A stretch of DNA of 64,000 nucleotides from Streptomyces actinomycinicus (GTDB lineage Bacteria; Actinomycetota; Actinomycetes; Streptomycetales; Streptomycetaceae). Location of the stretch: the NCBI RefSeq assembly GCF_016741775.1, contig NZ_JAERRK010000022.1, positions 105,447 to 169,446 on the forward strand. The letters are read 5' to 3'. The notes beneath the pieces were generated by a model, which had not been told where the DNA came from, did no database searches, and saw only the letters and a program-made list of their open reading frames with translations. Positions within the stretch are counted from its first letter, which is position 1. Each line of letters begins with the position of its first letter. A program made the position numbers and the translations under genes. Below are positions 25,119 to 33,648 of the stretch, one piece after another.

Positions 25119-25666
25119 GAACGCACCTCCACGGGCGAGAAGTCACGGGACGGCCGCTGCGGCCGGGGGCCGACCGCCGCCAGCTCGGGCGCCAGCTCGC
25201 GGAGCCGGGCCAGCGAGCGGTGGGTGGTGGACCGTACGGTGCCCACGGAGCAGCCCAGGATGCGGGCCACCTCGGCCTCCGGCAGGTCCTCGAAGTAGCG
25301 CAGCACCAGCACGGTGCGCTGGCGCGCGGTGAGCCGGGACAGTGCAGTCCGCAGCACCATCCGCGTCTCGGCGGCGCCCGCGGTGTCCGGGGCCTGACCG
25401 CCCTCCGGCGGCTCGGCGACCACGACCTCGCGGCGCCGCCACTTCAGCCGCCAGCGGCTGATCTGCTGCCGGTACAGGATCTGCCGGACGTAGGCCTCCG
25501 GCTCGTCGATCCGGTGCCACCGCCCGACCGCCTTGACCAGCGCGTTCTGCAGCAGATCCTCGGCGGCGTGGCGGTCCCCGCCGGTCAGCAGGACGGCGGT
25601 CTTCAGCAGCGCGGACGACCTGCCGGCCACGAACTCCCGGAAACTCTCCTGCGCTTCGGCATCCAT
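25115..25666 (-). CDS. ECF sigma factor, SigE family of actinobacteria
   Basis: 183 residues from ATG 25666; a GTG two codons upstream is an alternative. Region 2 (SALLKTAVLLTGGDRHAAED, LLQNALVKAVGRW, AYVRQILYRQQISRW) and region 4 (LTARQRTVLVLRYFEDLPEA, then ILGCSVGTVRSTTHRSLARL) are both present. It would direct RNA polymerase to a small regulon. The 4-nt overlap with the membrane protein gene suggests the two are made together. Confidence 0.93.
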   Translation of the reverse strand: MDAEAQESFREFVAGRSSALLKTAVLLTGGDRHAAEDLLQNALVKAVGRWHRIDEPEAYVRQILYRQQISRWRLKWRRREVVVAEPPEGGQAPDTAGAAETRMVLRTALSRLTARQRTVLVLRYFEDLPEAEVARILGCSVGTVRSTTHRSLARLRELAPELAAVGPRPQRPSRDFSPVEVRS

Positions 25667-25804
25667 CGTCACCTTCTCTTCCCCCGGGCCCCACCTGTTG
25701 TCCGGGCCCTGCACTCCTCCTGACGTGCGTACCGGCCCGTCACTATGCCTGCCCCCGGAAAAAATCTCCGGGCCCGGCGGACGCGCCTGCCCTACGGTGA
25801 CTGC

Positions 25805-26311
25805 ATGAGCCGCCGCCCCCTGCTGTTCCTCGACGTGGACGGCCCCCTCAACCCGTACGCGGCCCGGCCGGAACACCGGCCGGAGGGCTACACGACGATC
25901 CGGGTGCCGCTCGGGTACCGGCGCCCCCTGCGGGTCTGGCTGAACCCGGACCACGGCCCGGCCCTGCTCCGGCTCGGCTACGAGCTGTGCTGGGCGACGA
26001 GCTGGATGGCCGAGGCCAACACCTGGATCGCCCCGGTGCTGGGCCTGCCCGCACTGCCGTACGTCGACTTCGGCAGGGGCCTGTTCGCCGAGCGCCCGGA
26101 CGGCGTCCACTGGAAGACGGAGGCGATCATGGCGTACGCCGGGGACCGCCCGTTCGCCTGGGTGGACGACGAGCAGAGCCGGGCGGACCTCGCGTACGTG
26201 ACGGCGCACCACCCCGCCCCGGCCCTCCTGCATCACGTCGACCCGCGCATCGGCCTCCGGGATTCCGACTTCACGGCCCTGAGAGCCTTCACCACGCCCC
26301 AGCCCCTCTGA
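25805..26311 (+). CDS. HAD-like hydrolase domain protein of unknown substrate
   Basis: 168 residues. The first strand reads LLFLDVDGPLNPYA, with both motif I Asp residues. CWATSWMAEANTWI supplies motif II, and FAWVDDEQSRAD supplies the acidic motif IV. This compact form without a cap domain is widespread in streptomycetes and uncharacterised. It begins 138 nt from the divergent sigma gene. Confidence 0.8.
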   Translation: MSRRPLLFLDVDGPLNPYAARPEHRPEGYTTIRVPLGYRRPLRVWLNPDHGPALLRLGYELCWATSWMAEANTWIAPVLGLPALPYVDFGRGLFAERPDGVHWKTEAIMAYAGDRPFAWVDDEQSRADLAYVTAHHPAPALLHHVDPRIGLRDSDFTALRAFTTPQPL

Positions 26312-26438
26312 CCGACGCCCCCGCCCGCACGACCGGGATCCCTCCCGGACACGGCGAAGCACCCCTGCCCGGACGGCGAGGGGCGCTCCGGAGGACGTCG
26401 TACGTCAGTTGTGGCGGTTCTGATTGCGGTGCAGGTCA

Positions 26439-26492
26439 GGGGGCTGGTCCGCCCCCTTTGGTGGCCCCGCCCCGTTCGCAGGCGAGGCCACC
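26439..26492. terminator. Two adjacent hairpins between convergent genes
   Basis: GGGGGC (26439-26444) pairs with GCCCCC (26451-26456) and is followed by TTT on the plus strand. GGTGGCC (26460-26466) pairs with GGCCACC (26486-26492). Together they can end transcription of the HAD-like gene and of the convergent HNH gene. Confidence 0.6.
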
Positions 26493-26495
26493 GCG

Positions 26496-27173
26496 CTAGG
26501 GAGCGGGCTCGAAGGTCACCGTGGTGCCGGGGCACGCCTCCGCGAGTTGGGTGAGTGCCTCGCGTTCGACGGCGTCGACGGTGAGTCCCCAGCGGAGCTT
26601 GGTCGCGACCCACTCGGAGGTGTATCGGCAGGTGACGTCGACGGCCGGCGGCAGCCACTCGGCCGGGTCCTGGTCCGCCTTGCTGCGGTTCGAGGCCGCG
26701 GAGACAGCGACCAGGGAGGCCGGGACGGCGAGGTCGTTGGCGTACGCCTCACGCCGCTGAGCGGTCCACTGCGACGCCCCGGAATCCCAGGCCTCGGCCA
26801 GCGGCACCATGTGGTCGACGTCCAAAGCGGACGCGGGGGTCAGCCACTTGGCGTCGTAGTACGACCACCATCGCCCCCCTGAGAGCTTGCAGCCGGGGAG
26901 GACCTGCGGCGGGTCCACGGCCTCGGAGATGAGCACCTCCGCTCGTGTGTTGCATCCGTCGGTGGGGTTCTGGCCCGCGTTCCAGTGCTTGAAGCTGGTG
27001 CGCTGGTAGCCGTCCCGCACTTCCGCCGCGAGGGGAAGGACATGGACCGCGGCCGACATCGGCAGTGTGTAGCTCGGGACGGACCGATCACGCGCGTGGG
27101 CCGGCGTGGGTGCCACGAGGGGCACGGCGACAAGTGCGGCCGCAATCGCGACGCGCCTGAGGTTGCTGATCAC
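26496..27173 (-). CDS. Secreted HNH-family nuclease (DUF1524-like)
   Basis: 225 residues from GTG 27173; a TTG at 27203 would add ten residues. Neither has a good ribosome site. A signal peptide (VAIAAALVAVPLVAPTPAHA) is followed by a mature domain with Cys residues (DGCNTRAEV, LPGCKL). The HNH core is LDVDHMVPLAEAWDSGAS, with SAASNRSKADQDPAEWLPP. The DHMVPLAEA and NRSKADQDP motifs are typical of secreted Streptomyces nucleases of this type. It presumably degrades extracellular DNA. It is isolated from other nuclease genes. Confidence 0.85.
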   Translation of the reverse strand: MISNLRRVAIAAALVAVPLVAPTPAHARDRSVPSYTLPMSAAVHVLPLAAEVRDGYQRTSFKHWNAGQNPTDGCNTRAEVLISEAVDPPQVLPGCKLSGGRWWSYYDAKWLTPASALDVDHMVPLAEAWDSGASQWTAQRREAYANDLAVPASLVAVSAASNRSKADQDPAEWLPPAVDVTCRYTSEWVATKLRWGLTVDAVEREALTQLAEACPGTTVTFEPAP

Positions 27174-27249
27174 GCACCGCAGGATTGACTGAAAGTACTT
27201 CAATCATGGGATTCGACTCGAACGAATGAGCCGAACAGGTGCGTGCGTT

Positions 27250-27270
27250 CACCTGGTAGGTGTGCCACCT
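27250..27270. promoter_or_regulatory. Alternating CACCT/AGGTG half-sites
   Basis: CACCT (27250-27254), AGGTG (27258-27262) and CACCT (27266-27270) recur every 8 bp, forming overlapping inverted repeats upstream of the HNH nuclease gene. This looks like an operator, but no regulator is known. Confidence 0.3.
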
Positions 27271-27333
27271 GTGCGTGTCGGAGTAGTCGCCGCACGGCCC
27301 ACTAGGGGGTACGCATAGGCACGCTGGACGCAC

Positions 27334-27414
27334 GAGCGCCCTCCCGGGCCGTCCTGTGGCCGCGGAAGGGCGCTCATAGATGACCGACGCCGACAACTGC
27401 CGACAGCTCGGCAG
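27334..27414. terminator. Two hairpins downstream of dapD
   Basis: GAGCGCCCT (27334-27342) pairs with AGGGCGCTC (27367-27375) over 9 bp with a 24-nt loop. CTGCCGA (27397-27403) pairs with TCGGCAG (27408-27414) around CAGC. Both follow the end of dapD on the minus strand and are likely its terminator. Confidence 0.6.
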
Positions 27415-27465
27415 CAGGTCAGGGCGTTGATCGAGGAGGCGGCCGCAGGTCACGGCCACCCATGA

Positions 27466-28452
27466 TCAGTTGTGGCTGTGCAGGATGTCGTTCAGGCCGC
27501 CCCACACCGCGTTGTTCGGGCGGGCCTCGACGGTGCCGGTGACCGAGTTGCGGCGGAAGAGGATGTTGGAGGCGCCGTTCAGCTCGCGGGCCTTGACGAT
27601 CTGGCCGTCGGGCATGGTGATGCGGGTGCCCGCGGTGACGTACAGGCCGGCCTCGACCACGCACTCGTCGCCGAGCGCGATGCCGACGCCCGCCTCGGCG
27701 CCGATCAGGCAGCGCTCGCCGATGGAGATGATCACGTTGCCGCCGCCGGACAGGGTGCCCATCGTGGAGGCGCCGCCGCCGATGTCGGAACCGTTGCCGA
27801 TCACGACGCCCGCGGAGATCCGGCCCTCGACCATCGACGTGCCGAGGGTGCCGGCGTTGAAGTTGACGAAGCCCTCGTGCATGACCGTCGTGCCCTCGGC
27901 GAGGTGCGCGCCCAGGCGGACCCGGTCGGCGTCGGCGATGCGGACGCCCTTGGGGGCGACGTAGTCCGTCATGCGCGGGAACTTGTCGATCGAGGTCACC
28001 TGCAGGTGCAGGCCCTCGGCGCGGGCGTTCAGGCGCACCTTCTCGACGTCGTCCACGGCGACCGGGCCGAGCGAGGTCCAGGCGACGTTGGCGAGGTGGC
28101 CGAAGATGCCGTCCAGGTTCTGCCCGTGCGGCTTGACCAGGCGGTGCGAGAGCAGGTGCAGGCGCAGGTAGACGTCGTGCGCGTCGAGCGGCTTGTCGTC
28201 GAGCGAGGCGATGACCGTGCGCACCGCGACCACCTCGACGCCCCGGCGGGTGTCCGGGCCGGTCGCCGCGGTCGCGCCGCCGCCCAGCAGCTCCGCCGCC
28301 TGCTCGGCGGACAGCCGCTCGGTGCCGGCCGGGCCGGGCTCCTCGACCAGCTCGGGGGCCGGGAACCAGGTGTCGAGAACGGTGCCGTCGGAGGCGATCG
28401 TGGCGAGGCCGGCGGCGACGGCGCCGGTGGTACGGGTTGCAGACTCGGTCAT
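27466..28452 (-). CDS. dapD: 2,3,4,5-tetrahydropyridine-2,6-dicarboxylate N-succinyltransferase
   Basis: 328 residues, the long actinobacterial form. It transfers succinyl from succinyl-CoA to tetrahydrodipicolinate in diaminopimelate synthesis. The C-terminal half is a left-handed beta-helix of hexapeptide turns (VRLGAHLAEGTTVMHEG, FVNFNAGTLGTSMVEGRIS, VVIGNGSDIGGGAS). The N-terminal half matches the mycobacterial-type enzyme. It acts downstream of DapA (22866) and DapB. Confidence 0.95.
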   Translation of the reverse strand: MTESATRTTGAVAAGLATIASDGTVLDTWFPAPELVEEPGPAGTERLSAEQAAELLGGGATAATGPDTRRGVEVVAVRTVIASLDDKPLDAHDVYLRLHLLSHRLVKPHGQNLDGIFGHLANVAWTSLGPVAVDDVEKVRLNARAEGLHLQVTSIDKFPRMTDYVAPKGVRIADADRVRLGAHLAEGTTVMHEGFVNFNAGTLGTSMVEGRISAGVVIGNGSDIGGGASTMGTLSGGGNVIISIGERCLIGAEAGVGIALGDECVVEAGLYVTAGTRITMPDGQIVKARELNGASNILFRRNSVTGTVEARPNNAVWGGLNDILHSHN

Positions 28453-28515
28453 GGGAGAAAACCTAACGTGGGCGGGGTGGTGAGGGCGAACCGCGTCTCA
28501 CGTGCCGGGCGGGGT

Positions 28516-29049
28516 TCAGGGGATCAGCCGAGCCAGGAGGGCGCGCGCGTGCTCCTCGTCGTACGAACCGCCCGTCAGCAGCACCTGCAGGCAGATGCCG
28601 TCCATCAGCGCGAGCAGGGCGCGTGCCGTGACCGGGTCGGTGCGCCGGGCCAGCAGCGCGGCCGCCTGCTCGGTCCACTCGGCGGCGACGGGACGCAGCG
28701 CGGGGCGGCGCAGGGCCGCCAGGTACAGCTCGTACTCCAGCTCCACGCCGGTGCGGTCGCCGCCCAGCCACTGCCCGAGGGCCCGGGCGAGTTCCGTGGC
28801 GAGATCACCCCGGGCGTCTTCGGGCAGGCGCTCGGCCAGTACCCGGCCGAAGCCCTCGTTCGCCTGCCGCAGCGCGGCCACCAGCAGCTCTTCCAGGGTG
28901 GCGAAGTGGTACGTCGTGGAGCCGAGCGGTACGTCGGCCTCGGTGGCGGCCGTACGGTGGCTCAGCCCGGCGATGCCGTCCCGGCCGACCACGCGGATCG
29001 CCGCGTCGATGATCCGCTGCCGGCGCTCGGGGTCGAATCGGCGGGGCAT
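28516..29049 (-). CDS. TetR-family regulator of the adjacent SMR transporter
   Basis: 177 residues. The N-terminal helix-turn-helix is RQRIIDAAIRVVGRDGIAGL followed by SHRTAATEADVPLGSTTYHF. Its ATG shares one base with the stop of the SMR gene, so the two are one transcript. Local autoregulation is likely through the GTAC-type repeats upstream of the SMR gene. Ligands are probably the transporter's substrates (inference). Confidence 0.92.
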   Translation of the reverse strand: MPRRFDPERRQRIIDAAIRVVGRDGIAGLSHRTAATEADVPLGSTTYHFATLEELLVAALRQANEGFGRVLAERLPEDARGDLATELARALGQWLGGDRTGVELEYELYLAALRRPALRPVAAEWTEQAAALLARRTDPVTARALLALMDGICLQVLLTGGSYDEEHARALLARLIP

Positions 29050-29372
29050 CAGTGCGTCGCCCCGCCCAGGTTCAGGACCACCACTCCGCCGATGATCAGC
29101 ACGATCCCGGCGACCTTGGTCAGGCTCAGCCCTTCGCCGTACAGCAGCAGGCCGAGGACGGCGATGGCCGCGGTGCCCACCCCGGACCAGATGGCGTACG
29201 CCGTGCCGATCTGCACGGTCTTCAGGGTCTGGGCGAGCAGCGCGAAGGAGACGACGTAGCCGAGCGCCGTCAGGAGGGAGGGCCAGAGCCTGCTGAATCC
29301 CTCGGTGTACTTCATCGCCGTCGTCGCGGCGACCTCGGCGGCTATGGCGCCGGCGAGCAGCAGATATCCCAT
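29049..29372 (-). CDS. Small multidrug resistance (SMR/EmrE-type) transporter
   Basis: 107 residues with four membrane helices. The first, GYLLLAGAIAAEVAATTAMK, carries the conserved Glu that exchanges protons for cationic drugs (Glu14 of the family). AYAIWSGVGTAAIAVLG and VAGIVLIIGGVVVLNLG are helices three and four. The start at 29372 gives the standard family length; there is no ribosome site upstream, so translation may be leaderless. It is co-transcribed with the tetR gene that follows. Confidence 0.93.
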   Translation of the reverse strand: MGYLLLAGAIAAEVAATTAMKYTEGFSRLWPSLLTALGYVVSFALLAQTLKTVQIGTAYAIWSGVGTAAIAVLGLLLYGEGLSLTKVAGIVLIIGGVVVLNLGGATH

Positions 29373-29374
29373 GC

Positions 29375-29411
29375 GTACAAGCGTACACACCGGATGCGTA
29401 CGGATGTACAC
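29375..29411. promoter_or_regulatory. Paired GTAC-N4-GTAC sites at the SMR promoter
   Basis: GTACAAGCGTACAC (29375-29388) and GTACGGATGTACAC (29398-29411) are two copies of GTAC-N4-GTACAC spaced 23 bp apart, immediately upstream of the SMR start. Two palindromic half-sites two helical turns apart fit a TetR-family operator. Confidence 0.5.
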
Positions 29412-29562
29412 AATGAGAAAGTCACACTTTCGGGTCAGAGTCGGAGCGGAAACACCCCTCGTCCGGCGCCGGGTTCACTAGCGTCCACCCCCCGGCACCA
29501 CGGCACACACGCCTCCCCCTTACACGCCCCGGTTGCCGCCCGGCGGCGACGGAGAACCACGC

Positions 29563-30417
29563 ATGCCCGAGAACAGCCCCCTCGTCCCGCAGCAGCCGGA
29601 CGGCGACCCCAGGAACGCCGCCACCCGGCCGGCCAGGAGACGGATACTCCGGCCGGCCGGCGTGCTGGCCCTGGCGGCCGTCGCCGCCGGTGTCACCGCG
29701 ATGGCCGTGCACGGCGGAGCCCCGCAGACGCGGGCGACCCCACAGGCGCACCGGGCGCCCACGGCGAACGCGGCTCCCGCCGACGGCGGCCCCGGTGAGC
29801 ACCCCTCCGTCTCCCCGTCGGACGACTCCCCGCCGGGGGCCTCCCCGTCGGCGCGGGCGAACGCCCCCGGAAAGCGCGGCGGTCCCGCGTCGCCGACGGC
29901 TCCGAGGGCCGTCGAGTCCCCCGTGATCCCCACCGCCCAGCCGACCCCGACGACCGCGAAGCGGCCTTTCCCACGACGGAGTTCACCTCAGGCCACGGGC
30001 CGGGCGACCGCCGTCCGCTCCCTCAACCGGCCCGACGGCTACTGGCGCCTCGGCGGCGACGACGTGCGGCTCGGCCCGGTCACCTCGGCAGCCGGCCGCC
30101 GCGCCGCCACTTTCAAGCTGGTCAAGGGTCTGGCGGACGCCCACTGCTACTCCTTCGCCACGGCCGACGGGCGGTACCTGCGCACCCGGAACTCCGTGCT
30201 GCGCGCCGGACACGACGACGGCTCACGCCCGTTCGCCCGGGACGCCACCTTCTGCCCCCACCCCTCCGCCTTCACCGGCGCGACCGCGCTGGAATCGGCC
30301 GCCCACCCCGGCCGCTTCCTGCGCCACCAGAACTCCGGGCTGCGGCTGGACCCGTACCGCGACACCGGCTCCTACCGGGCGGACTCGGCGTTCCTGCTGG
30401 TCGACGGGGCGCCCTGA
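29563..30417 (+). CDS. Membrane-anchored or secreted AbfB (arabinofuranose-binding) domain protein
   Basis: 284 residues from ATG 29563 (GGAG upstream). A hydrophobic segment at about 30-50 (VLALAAVAAGVTAMAV) is followed by a long Pro/Ala/Ser-rich linker (about 55-150) and a C-terminal beta-trefoil of the AbfB type (about 150-284), with SLNRPDGYWRLGG, DAHCYSFATADGRYLRT and PGRFLRHQNSGLRLDPY. AbfB domains bind arabinose side chains of plant polysaccharides. No catalytic domain is present. A role in attachment is inference. Confidence 0.83.
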   Translation: MPENSPLVPQQPDGDPRNAATRPARRRILRPAGVLALAAVAAGVTAMAVHGGAPQTRATPQAHRAPTANAAPADGGPGEHPSVSPSDDSPPGASPSARANAPGKRGGPASPTAPRAVESPVIPTAQPTPTTAKRPFPRRSSPQATGRATAVRSLNRPDGYWRLGGDDVRLGPVTSAAGRRAATFKLVKGLADAHCYSFATADGRYLRTRNSVLRAGHDDGSRPFARDATFCPHPSAFTGATALESAAHPGRFLRHQNSGLRLDPYRDTGSYRADSAFLLVDGAP

Positions 30418-30423
30418 GCACAC

Positions 30424-30458
30424 GGAAGCGGCGGCACCCGAGGGGTGCCGCCGCTTCC
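30424..30458. terminator. Perfect 16-bp hairpin between convergent genes
   Basis: GGAAGCGGCGGCACCC (30424-30439) pairs with GGGTGCCGCCGCTTCC (30443-30458) around a GAG loop. It separates the AbfB-domain gene from the end of the suf operon and is likely to stop both. Confidence 0.88.
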
Positions 30459-30472
30459 CGCGCACAGTGTTC

Positions 30473-30805
30473 TCAGACGTTGAACCCGAGCGCCCGGAGC
30501 TGCTCCCGGCCATCGTCCGTGATCTTGTCCGGACCCCACGGCGGCATCCAGACCCAGTTGATGCGCAGCTCGTTGACCAGGCCGTCCGTGGCGGACTTGG
30601 CCTGGTCCTCGATGACGTCCGTCAGCGGGCAGGCCGCCGACGTCAGGGTCATGTCGATCGTCGCGATGTTCGCGTCGTCGATGTGGATGCCGTAGATCAG
30701 GCCGAGGTTGACGACGTCGATGCCCAGCTCGGGGTCGACGACGTCGTACAGCGCCTCGCGGAGTTCTTCCTCCGAGGCCGGTTTCATCTCAGCGGTCTCG
30801 CTCAT
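30473..30805 (-). CDS. sufT: Metal-sulfur cluster assembly factor SufT (MIP18/DUF59 family)
   Basis: 110 residues. The family core is ELREALYDVVDPELGIDVVN with LGLIYGI, then DMTLTSAACPLTDVIEDQ with the conserved Cys. SufT helps mature Fe-S proteins in the Suf pathway. It is the last gene of the operon and overlaps sufU by 4 nt. Confidence 0.93.
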   Translation of the reverse strand: MSETAEMKPASEEELREALYDVVDPELGIDVVNLGLIYGIHIDDANIATIDMTLTSAACPLTDVIEDQAKSATDGLVNELRINWVWMPPWGPDKITDDGREQLRALGFNV

Positions 30806-31269
30806 GCCGTCTTCCTTTCGGCGTCGGCGCCACCCAGCGCCTGGGCCGTCGCGTCCTTCCACGCCATCCAGCTCAGGAGGGCGCACTTGACCCGGGCGGG
30901 GTACTTGGAGACACCGGCGAACGCGACCGCGTCCTCCAGGATGTCCTCCATCGCGTCGTCCGGCTCGATCCTGCCCTTGGACTGCATCAGCTCCAGGAAG
31001 GTCTCCTGGATCTTCTGCGCGTCGGACAGGTCCTTGCCGACCAGCAGCTCGTTGAGTACGGACGCGCTGGCCTGGCTGATCGAGCAGCCCTGACCCTCGT
31101 ACGACACGTCCTCGATCCTCGCGCCGTCGTACTTCACGCGGAGGGTGATCTCGTCGCCGCACGTCGGGTTCACATGGTGCACCTCGGCGTCGCCATCGCG
31201 CAGACCACGCCCGTGCGGGTTCTTGTAGTGGTCCAGGATGACGTCCTGGTACATCGAGTCCAGCTTCAC
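30802..31269 (-). CDS. sufU: SufU, zinc-dependent sulfur-transfer protein of the Suf system
   Basis: 155 residues. The three Cys and one Asp that bind zinc are visible: C37 and D39 in NPTCGD, C62 in GQGCSIS, C129 in VKCALL. SufU accepts persulfide sulfur from SufS. It follows sufS by 18 nt and overlaps sufT. Confidence 0.95.
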   Translation of the reverse strand: MKLDSMYQDVILDHYKNPHGRGLRDGDAEVHHVNPTCGDEITLRVKYDGARIEDVSYEGQGCSISQASASVLNELLVGKDLSDAQKIQETFLELMQSKGRIEPDDAMEDILEDAVAFAGVSKYPARVKCALLSWMAWKDATAQALGGADAERKTA

Positions 31270-31287
31270 TGTGTCAGCTCACGCCTC

Positions 31288-32544
31288 TCAGCCGAAGAAG
31301 TTCCGTACGTGCTCCAGGCCGTCGACCAGTGCGTCGATCTCGGCCGGCGTGGAGTACAGATAGAACGACGCTCGCGTGGTCGCAGGAATTCCGTAGCGGA
31401 GGCAGACCGGACGCGCGCAGTGGTGACCGACCCGGACCGCGATGCCCTGCTCGTCCAGCACCTGGCCCACGTCGTGCGGGTGGATGTCCCCGAGGGTGAA
31501 GGAGATCGCGGCGCCCCGGTCCTCGGCCGTCGTCGGGCCGATGATCCGCAGGTCGGGCACCTCGGCGAGCCGCTGCACCGCGTACTCGGTGAGCGCGTGC
31601 TCGTGGGCGAGGATCTTGTCCATGCCGATCGACTGGAGGTAGTCGATCGCCGCGCCCAGGCCGACCGCCTGCGCGATCGGGGGCGTGCCCGCCTCGAACT
31701 TGTGGGGTGCCGGGGCGTAGGTGGAGGAGTGCATCGAGACGGTCTCGATCATCTCGCCGCCGCCCAGGAAGGGGGGCAGGTCCTCCAGCAGCTCCTGACG
31801 GCCCCACAGGACGCCGATGCCGGTCGGGCCGCACATCTTGTGGCCGGTGAAGGCCACAAAGTCGGCCTGCAGGGCCTGCACGTCCAGTGGCATGTGCGGA
31901 GCGGCCTGGGAGGCATCGATGCAGACGAGGGCACCGACCTCCTGAGCACGCCGGATTATCGTCTCGACCGGGTTGAGCGTGCCGAGGATGTTGGACACCA
32001 GCACGAAGGAGACGATCTTCGTCTTCTCGGTGATGACCTCGTCGATGTTGCTCAGGTCGAGCCGGCCGTCGTCGGTCAGGCCGAACCACTTCAGCTTCGC
32101 GCCCGTGCGCTGCGCCAGCAGCTGCCACGGCACGATGTTGGAGTGGTGCTCCATCTCCGTGATGACGATCTCGGTCTCGTGGTCCACCCGGTAGGGCTCG
32201 TCGGCCCAGCCCAGCATGTTCGCCACGAGGTTCAGCGACTCGGAGGCGTTCTTGGTGAAGATCACCTCGTCGCGGCTGGGCGCGTTGATGAACGCGGCGA
32301 CCTTGTCGCGCGCGCCCTCGTACAGCGCCGTGGCCTCCTCGGCGAGCACATGCACACCGCGGTGGACGTTGGCGTTGTAGCGCTCGTAGTACTCGCTCAG
32401 GGCGTCCAGCACCTGGCGCGGCTTCTGCGAGGTCGCCGCGTTGTCCAGGTACACGAGCTTCTTGCCGTCGTGGACCTGACGGTCCAGAACGGGGAAGTCC
32501 TTGCGGATCGCCTCGGTGTCGAGGAGGCCCGGCAGCTGTGTCAC
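31288..32544 (-). CDS. sufS: Cysteine desulfurase SufS
   Basis: 418 residues, PLP-dependent. The Schiff-base Lys is K236 in TGHKMCGPTG. The catalytic Cys is C376 in RVGHHCARP, the short type II loop. It removes sulfur from cysteine and passes it to SufU. The gene overlaps sufC by 4 nt. Confidence 0.96.
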   Translation of the reverse strand: MTQLPGLLDTEAIRKDFPVLDRQVHDGKKLVYLDNAATSQKPRQVLDALSEYYERYNANVHRGVHVLAEEATALYEGARDKVAAFINAPSRDEVIFTKNASESLNLVANMLGWADEPYRVDHETEIVITEMEHHSNIVPWQLLAQRTGAKLKWFGLTDDGRLDLSNIDEVITEKTKIVSFVLVSNILGTLNPVETIIRRAQEVGALVCIDASQAAPHMPLDVQALQADFVAFTGHKMCGPTGIGVLWGRQELLEDLPPFLGGGEMIETVSMHSSTYAPAPHKFEAGTPPIAQAVGLGAAIDYLQSIGMDKILAHEHALTEYAVQRLAEVPDLRIIGPTTAEDRGAAISFTLGDIHPHDVGQVLDEQGIAVRVGHHCARPVCLRYGIPATTRASFYLYSTPAEIDALVDGLEHVRNFFG

Positions 32545-33305
32545 GCGGATGCGCCACCCTTCACGTATGCCTCGTAGCCCTCGTTCTCCAGCTTGTCCGC
32601 CAGCTCGGGGCCGCCGGACTCGACGATGCGGCCGCCGGCGAACACGTGGACGTGGTCGGGCTTGATGTAGCGCAGGATGCGCGTGTAGTGCGTGATCAGC
32701 AGGGTGCCGACCTCGCCGGTCTCGCGGACGCGGTTGACGCCCTCGGAGACGATGCGGAGCGCGTCGACGTCCAGGCCGGAGTCGGTCTCGTCGAGGATCG
32801 CCATCTTCGGCTTGAGCAGCTCGAGCTGGAGGATCTCGTGGCGCTTCTTCTCACCGCCGGAGAAGCCCTCGTTGACGTTGCGCTCGGCGAAGGAGGGGTC
32901 CATGTTGAGGCGCTCCATGGCCTCCTTGACCTCCTTCACCCAGGTGCGCAGCTTGGGGGCCTCGCCGCGGATGGCGGTGGCGGAGGTGCGCAGGAAGTTG
33001 GAGACCGAGACGCCGGGGACCTCGACCGGGTACTGCATCGCCAGGAACAGGCCGGCGCGGGCGCGCTCGTCGACGGACATCTCCAGGACGTCCTCGCCGT
33101 CGAGGGTGACGGTGCCGCCGGTGACGGTGTACTTCGGGTGACCCGCCAGGGAGTAGGCGAGGGTCGACTTGCCGGAGCCGTTGGGGCCCATGATGGCGTG
33201 CGTCTCGCCCTGCTTCACGGTGAGGTCGACGCCCTTGAGGATCTCCTTCGTGGCGTTGTCGGCCTCGACGGTGACGTGCAGGTCTCGGATTTCAAGCGTT
33301 GCCAT
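32541..33305 (-). CDS. sufC: Suf Fe-S assembly ATPase SufC
   Basis: 254 residues, an ABC ATPase without membrane partner. Walker A is GPNGSGKS (40-47), the signature is FSGGEKKR, and Walker B is MAILDETDSGLD. SufC powers the SufB-SufD scaffold. Confidence 0.96.
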   Translation of the reverse strand: MATLEIRDLHVTVEADNATKEILKGVDLTVKQGETHAIMGPNGSGKSTLAYSLAGHPKYTVTGGTVTLDGEDVLEMSVDERARAGLFLAMQYPVEVPGVSVSNFLRTSATAIRGEAPKLRTWVKEVKEAMERLNMDPSFAERNVNEGFSGGEKKRHEILQLELLKPKMAILDETDSGLDVDALRIVSEGVNRVRETGEVGTLLITHYTRILRYIKPDHVHVFAGGRIVESGGPELADKLENEGYEAYVKGGASA

Positions 33306-33312
33306 GGGTGCC

Positions 33313-33648
33313 TCAGGACTCCTGGGTGAGGGAGACGAGAACGTCGTCCCCTTCGATCTTGACGGGGTATACGGGGACGGGGCGCGTCGCGGGGAGGCCG
33401 GACGGCTTGCCGGTGCGCAGGTCGAAGGCGGAGCCGTGCAGCCAGCACTCGATCTGGCAGTCCTCCACCTCTCCCTCGGAGAGGGAGACGTTCGCGTGGG
33501 AGCAGATGTCGTGGATCGCGAACACCTCGCCCTCGGTCTTCACGACCGAGACCGGCGTGCCGTCGAGTTCCACCCGCTTCGGGGTGTCCTCCTCCAGCTC
33601 GCTCAGCCCGCAGGCCCGGACGAAACGGGCACGGTCGATCGACGTCAT
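33313..33648 (-). CDS. Rieske-type ferredoxin within the suf operon
   Basis: 111 residues. Both Rieske ligand pairs are present: CSH (C49, H51) and CWLH (C68, H71). Small Rieske proteins of this type sit between sufD and sufC in many actinobacterial suf operons and may carry electrons for cluster assembly. The precise partner is not known. Confidence 0.92.
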   Translation of the reverse strand: MTSIDRARFVRACGLSELEEDTPKRVELDGTPVSVVKTEGEVFAIHDICSHANVSLSEGEVEDCQIECWLHGSAFDLRTGKPSGLPATRPVPVYPVKIEGDDVLVSLTQES

